A stretch of DNA of 41,071 nucleotides from an uncultured Flavobacteriales bacterium (GTDB taxonomy: Bacteria; Bacteroidota; Bacteroidia; Flavobacteriales_D; Sanyastnellaceae), in contig CAJWII010000003.1 of NCBI GenBank assembly GCA_913041065.1, forward strand, positions 1 to 41,071, written 5' to 3'. The notes under the pieces are model-generated. The model did no database searches and was not told where the DNA came from. It saw nothing but the letters and a program-made list of their open reading frames with translations. The position numbers and the translations under genes were made by a program. Positions 36,718 through 41,071 of the stretch are shown piece by piece (the first letter of the stretch is position 1; every line of letters begins with the position of its first letter).

Positions 36718-37353
36718 TCAAGGACGGGGTTGGTCTTGGAATTCGCAAAGGCAAGGCTCGGACATGAGCACCTTCACCTGGGGCAACATGCTGGAAACGA
36801 GCTCTTGCTCTTCTGCGGTCATGTCGTTGTGGAGCAAGTCCAGGGTGCGCAAGTTGGGCAGGTCTCCCAACGAGGCGGGATACCGTCCGATGAGGTTGCC
36901 CCACAAGGCCAAATGGCGCAACGACACCATGTGGTCCACGTCCAAAGGAATTTCTTCGATGAAGTTGTCCCCAAAACTCAGCGTTTCCAGCTGGTCCATG
37001 CGAAGCAGGACATCTGGGAAGGCGTCGAATCGGTTTTGGTCCAGAAGGAGGACCTGAAGCGCCTCCATGTCGGCCAGCCATAGGGGCAGGTCGCTCAGGC
37101 GGTTCTTGTGCAGCATCAGCACGCGCAGTGCTGTAAGCTCAACCAGCCCTTGGGGCAAGGCTTGCAATTTGTGCCGGGTCAAATCCAGGGCCACGACAGG
37201 CGTGCCAGCCCGGTGCGCTGTCAGGGCGTCGTCGAGGTCGTCGAACCAAACGGTGCCCGCACCCACTCCGGGAATGCCATCGCGCCGCGCCTGGCCCCAT
37301 GCCAGCGTGCACGTTGCCATCGCGGCCAGCAGCATCCAGCCTCGCCACGTCAT
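36718..37353 (-). CDS. Secreted leucine-rich-repeat protein
   Basis: Signal peptide; LRR units LTALRVLMLHKNRLSDLPLWL, MEALQVLLLDQNRFDAFPDVL, MVSLRHLALWGNLIGRYPASL, LPNLRTLDLLHNDM. Confidence 0.88.
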   Translation of the reverse strand: MTWRGWMLLAAMATCTLAWGQARRDGIPGVGAGTVWFDDLDDALTAHRAGTPVVALDLTRHKLQALPQGLVELTALRVLMLHKNRLSDLPLWLADMEALQVLLLDQNRFDAFPDVLLRMDQLETLSFGDNFIEEIPLDVDHMVSLRHLALWGNLIGRYPASLGDLPNLRTLDLLHNDMTAEEQELVSSMLPQVKVLMSEPCLCEFQDQPRP

Positions 37354-38318
37354 GCCGCGCCCGGTTTGGGTGCGGATGCCAACAGGCCCAACGCCCTGGT
37401 TCGGTCGGCCTCCAGGGCCGCGACCAACGCCTCCTTCGAATCGAACTTGACTTCACCGCGCATCCAATTCATCCAACGCAACGTCATGGGCTTTTCGTAC
37501 CAATCGCCTTCGGCGCCGAAGACATGCACTTCCAGGGAGGCGGGGGCGTCTTCGTGGATGGTCGGGCGGGTGCCCACGTTGGCCATGGCGGGATGCCACT
37601 CGCCATCAGGGGTTTGACACCACACGGCGTACACCCCATGGGCCGGGAGCAATTTCAGCGGGTTGTCGACATGCAGGTTGGCCGTGGGGAATCCCAACTC
37701 ACGGCCGAGCGCCTCGCCATGGACCACGATGCCTGTGGTGGGGTAGGGCTTGCCCAGCCAAGTGTTGGCCTCGTCGACTCGCCCGGCTTCCAGGGCCTGC
37801 CTCACTTTTGTTGAGCTGACGCGGACGTCCTCCACGCGGTGTGCGTCTAGAGCTTCGACCTCGAAACCGAAGGCCTGGCCGAGGGTGACGAGGGTGTCGA
37901 AGTTGCCGGCACGGTGGCGCCCAAACCTGTGGTCGTCTCCAATCACGACCGCCACGGGCTTGATGCAGTCGGCCAACAGGGTCTTGGCGTATTCCCATGG
38001 CGTGCGGTTGGCCAGGTCTTTCGTGAAGGGATGCAGCACCAAGTTGTCGAGCCCGGCGTCGGCCAACAATTCACGCCGCTCCTCCAGGGTGTTCAAAAGT
38101 TTCAGTCCGTGGTGGTTGGGGTCCAACACCACCCGGGGATGAGGTGTGAAGCTGAGCAGGGTGGTGGAGGCGTTGTGGCGGTCCGCAACCTCCCGCAGTT
38201 GCTGCAACACGGCCCGGTGGCCGGTGTGGACGCCGTCGAAGGTGCCCACCGTCAACACGGTCCGTGGTTGTCCACTGGCGTGGCCGGGAAACTTAGAAGC
38301 GTGATGATGCACTCGCAC
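37350..38318 (-). CDS. ribF: Bifunctional riboflavin kinase/FAD synthetase (GTG start proposed at 38318 instead of ATG 38321)
   Basis: RTVLTVGTFDGVHTGHRAVLQQL...VVIGDDHRFGRHRAGNFDTL...STKVRQAL...GRELGFPTANLHVDNPLKLLPAHGVYAVW. Confidence 0.95.
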   Translation of the reverse strand: MRVHHHASKFPGHASGQPRTVLTVGTFDGVHTGHRAVLQQLREVADRHNASTTLLSFTPHPRVVLDPNHHGLKLLNTLEERRELLADAGLDNLVLHPFTKDLANRTPWEYAKTLLADCIKPVAVVIGDDHRFGRHRAGNFDTLVTLGQAFGFEVEALDAHRVEDVRVSSTKVRQALEAGRVDEANTWLGKPYPTTGIVVHGEALGRELGFPTANLHVDNPLKLLPAHGVYAVWCQTPDGEWHPAMANVGTRPTIHEDAPASLEVHVFGAEGDWYEKPMTLRWMNWMRGEVKFDSKEALVAALEADRTRALGLLASAPKPGAA

Positions 38319-38322
38319 CATG

Positions 38323-38364
38323 CAAATTTAGTTGCGGATTTTCGCGTGAGAGCAACTATTTTTG
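38323..38364. promoter_or_regulatory. Mirror-symmetric bidirectional promoter ribF/atpD
   Basis: CAAATTTA-GTTG-N18-CAAC-TATTTTTG: each strand carries TTG-N22-TAnnTTTG and the two promoters overlap completely. Confidence 0.75.
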
Positions 38365-38376
38365 GCCCCGATTTAA

Positions 38377-39891
<1,515 letters not shown>

Positions 39892-39895
39892 TTCG

Positions 39896-40129
39896 ATGAC
39901 CGTCGACATCCTCACCCCCGACGCCAAACTCTTCTCTGGAGAGGCTTCCTATGTGGGCTTGCCTGGGGCGGACGGCAGCATGGGCATTTTGGACAACCAC
40001 GCGGCGTTGGTCACCACCCTGCAAGCAGGTCAAGTGATCGTACGCACCACAAGCGGCGAAGAAGCGTTCGACGTCCAAGGCGGCAGCGTGGAGGTTTTGA
40101 ACAACGTGGTGACCGTCCTCGCGGAGTAA
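39896..40129 (+). CDS. atpC: F1F0 ATP synthase subunit epsilon
   Basis: MTVDILTPDAKLFSGEASYVGLPGADGSMGILDNHAALVTTLQAGQVIVRTTSGEEAFDVQGGSVEVLNNVVTVLAE. Confidence 0.97.
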   Translation: MTVDILTPDAKLFSGEASYVGLPGADGSMGILDNHAALVTTLQAGQVIVRTTSGEEAFDVQGGSVEVLNNVVTVLAE

Positions 40130-40154
40130 GCGCACGGGCACTCAAAAACAGCAG

Positions 40155-40180
40155 ACAACGCGGCCCTCGGGTTGCGTTGT
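40155..40180. terminator. Possible bidirectional terminator hairpin between convergent atpC and rlmH
   Basis: ACAACGCGGCC-CTCG-GGTTGCGTTGT stem (two G-T wobbles), weak T-tracts on both strands. Confidence 0.5.
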
Positions 40181-40186
40181 TGCGTT

Positions 40187-40663
40187 TCAGGGGTGGTGGT
40201 ACGGTTCGCCTTTGAGGATGGTGTGGGCCCGGTAGAGTTGTTCGGCGGCGCAGACCCGGATCAGTTCGTGAGGGAAGGTCAGCTTGCTGAGGGACCATAT
40301 GGCGTGGGCGCGCTGGCGCAAGCTGGGGTCGAAGCCGTACGCCCCACCGATCAAAAAGGCGGTGTGCTTCAGTCCGCGGTTCATCAATCCTTGGAGGTGA
40401 TTGGACAGCTGGATCGACCCCATCTGTGGGCCGTGCTCGTCCAACAGAATCAGGTGATCGACCCCTTTGAGGCACTTCTCGGCCGCGGCGGCTTCTTCCT
40501 TCATCACGCGTGCAGGGTCGGCTTTGGCAAACTTGCCTTTCAGGTTGGGCGTTTCGACGTAAGTGTATTTCGTGTACCTGCCCAACCGGGTGTTGTACAT
40601 GTTCAACCCGTCTCGGATCCACGGTTGACCTGTGGTGCCAATGGCGATCAAGCTCAGCTGCAT
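40187..40663 (-). CDS. rlmH: 23S rRNA (pseudouridine(1915)-N(3))-methyltransferase RlmH
   Basis: LILLDEHGPQMGSIQLSNHLQGLMNRGLKHTAFLIGGAYGFDPSLRQRAHAIWSLSKLTFPHELIRVCAAEQLYRAHTILKGEPYHHP. Confidence 0.98.
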   Translation of the reverse strand: MQLSLIAIGTTGQPWIRDGLNMYNTRLGRYTKYTYVETPNLKGKFAKADPARVMKEEAAAAEKCLKGVDHLILLDEHGPQMGSIQLSNHLQGLMNRGLKHTAFLIGGAYGFDPSLRQRAHAIWSLSKLTFPHELIRVCAAEQLYRAHTILKGEPYHHP

Positions 40664-40667
40664 GCGG

Positions 40668-40675
40668 CAAATCTA
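40668..40675 (-). promoter_or_regulatory. -7 element TAGATTTG for rlmH
   Basis: TAnnTTTG exactly 4 nt before the rlmH ATG (40663). Confidence 0.55.
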
Positions 40676-40698
40676 CATGGCCGCCCGAATCGCAGGTG

Positions 40699-40706
40699 TA
40701 TCTTCG
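40699..40706 (+). promoter_or_regulatory. -7 element TATCTTCG for nadC
   Basis: TAnnTTTG-like, exactly 4 nt before the nadC ATG (40711). Confidence 0.5.
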
Positions 40707-40710
40707 TGCC

Positions 40711-41071
40711 ATGTGGACACAAGCCATGAGACGCGCGGTGGAATGGGCGCTTGAAGAGGACTTGGGGTCGGGCGATTGCACGTCCCTGTCGAGCGTGCCG
40801 GAGGAGATGGTGCACGAAGGCTTCATTTTGTCCAAAGAGGAAGGCGTGCTCGCAGGTGTGGAGGTGGCCCGCCATGTGTTTGACCTTGTGGATGCGACGG
40901 TGTCGTTTGAGGCCTTGCGCTCCGACGGAGCGCACGTGACCTACGGCGAAGCCGTGATCAAAGTCAAGGGGCCCGCGCGGAGCATTTTGTCGGCCGAGCG
41001 CCTCGCGCTCAATTTCATGCAACGGATGAGCGGGGGAGGCACCACGGCGCATCGTGCCCAGGCCTTGTTGG
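40711..41071 (+). CDS. nadC: Nicotinate-nucleotide pyrophosphorylase (carboxylating), C-terminus beyond window
   Basis: ALEEDLGSGDCTSLSSVPEEM...FILSKEEGVLAGVEVARHVFDLVDATVSFEALRSDGAHVTYGEAVIKVKGPARSILSAERLALNFMQRMSGGGTTAHRAQALL; open to the window edge. Confidence 0.93.
   Translation, partial: MWTQAMRRAVEWALEEDLGSGDCTSLSSVPEEMVHEGFILSKEEGVLAGVEVARHVFDLVDATVSFEALRSDGAHVTYGEAVIKVKGPARSILSAERLALNFMQRMSGGGTTAHRAQALL

Overview
This is a GC-rich Bacteroidota (Flavobacteriales-like) chromosomal segment. From left to right it contains: (i) a partial YdjM-like membrane hydrolase; (ii) a tandem array of three paralogous outer-membrane beta-barrel proteins plus a truncated relic, running into a TonB-dependent receptor/DUF4249 lipoprotein pair; (iii) a second TonB-dependent receptor flanked by metalloregulator-like palindromes; (iv) proline dehydrogenase and an M20 dipeptidase/LEA-like/VPS10-BNR operon; (v) a minus-strand cluster of CxxC thioredoxin-fold envelope proteins (TlpA, two T9SS-targeted thioredoxins, an Omp28-like lipoprotein) with DUF6029 and a PorT-like barrel; (vi) the conserved maeB-ruvA-sprA-gcvH-vanZ-tonB block; (vii) a cofactor operon ribF-LRR-NRK-pnuC; (viii) atpD-atpC, rlmH and a partial nadC. 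I saw no tRNA, rRNA, CRISPR array or transposase. The most interesting signals are regulatory. Six genes have a TAnnTTTG-type -7 element exactly 4 nt before the start codon, which predicts leaderless mRNAs. Four divergent gene pairs have back-to-back -7 elements only 21-27 bp apart. The clearest is ribF/atpD, a mirror-symmetric bidirectional promoter whose -33 and -7 boxes abut. All product names come from reading the translations; no database search was run.
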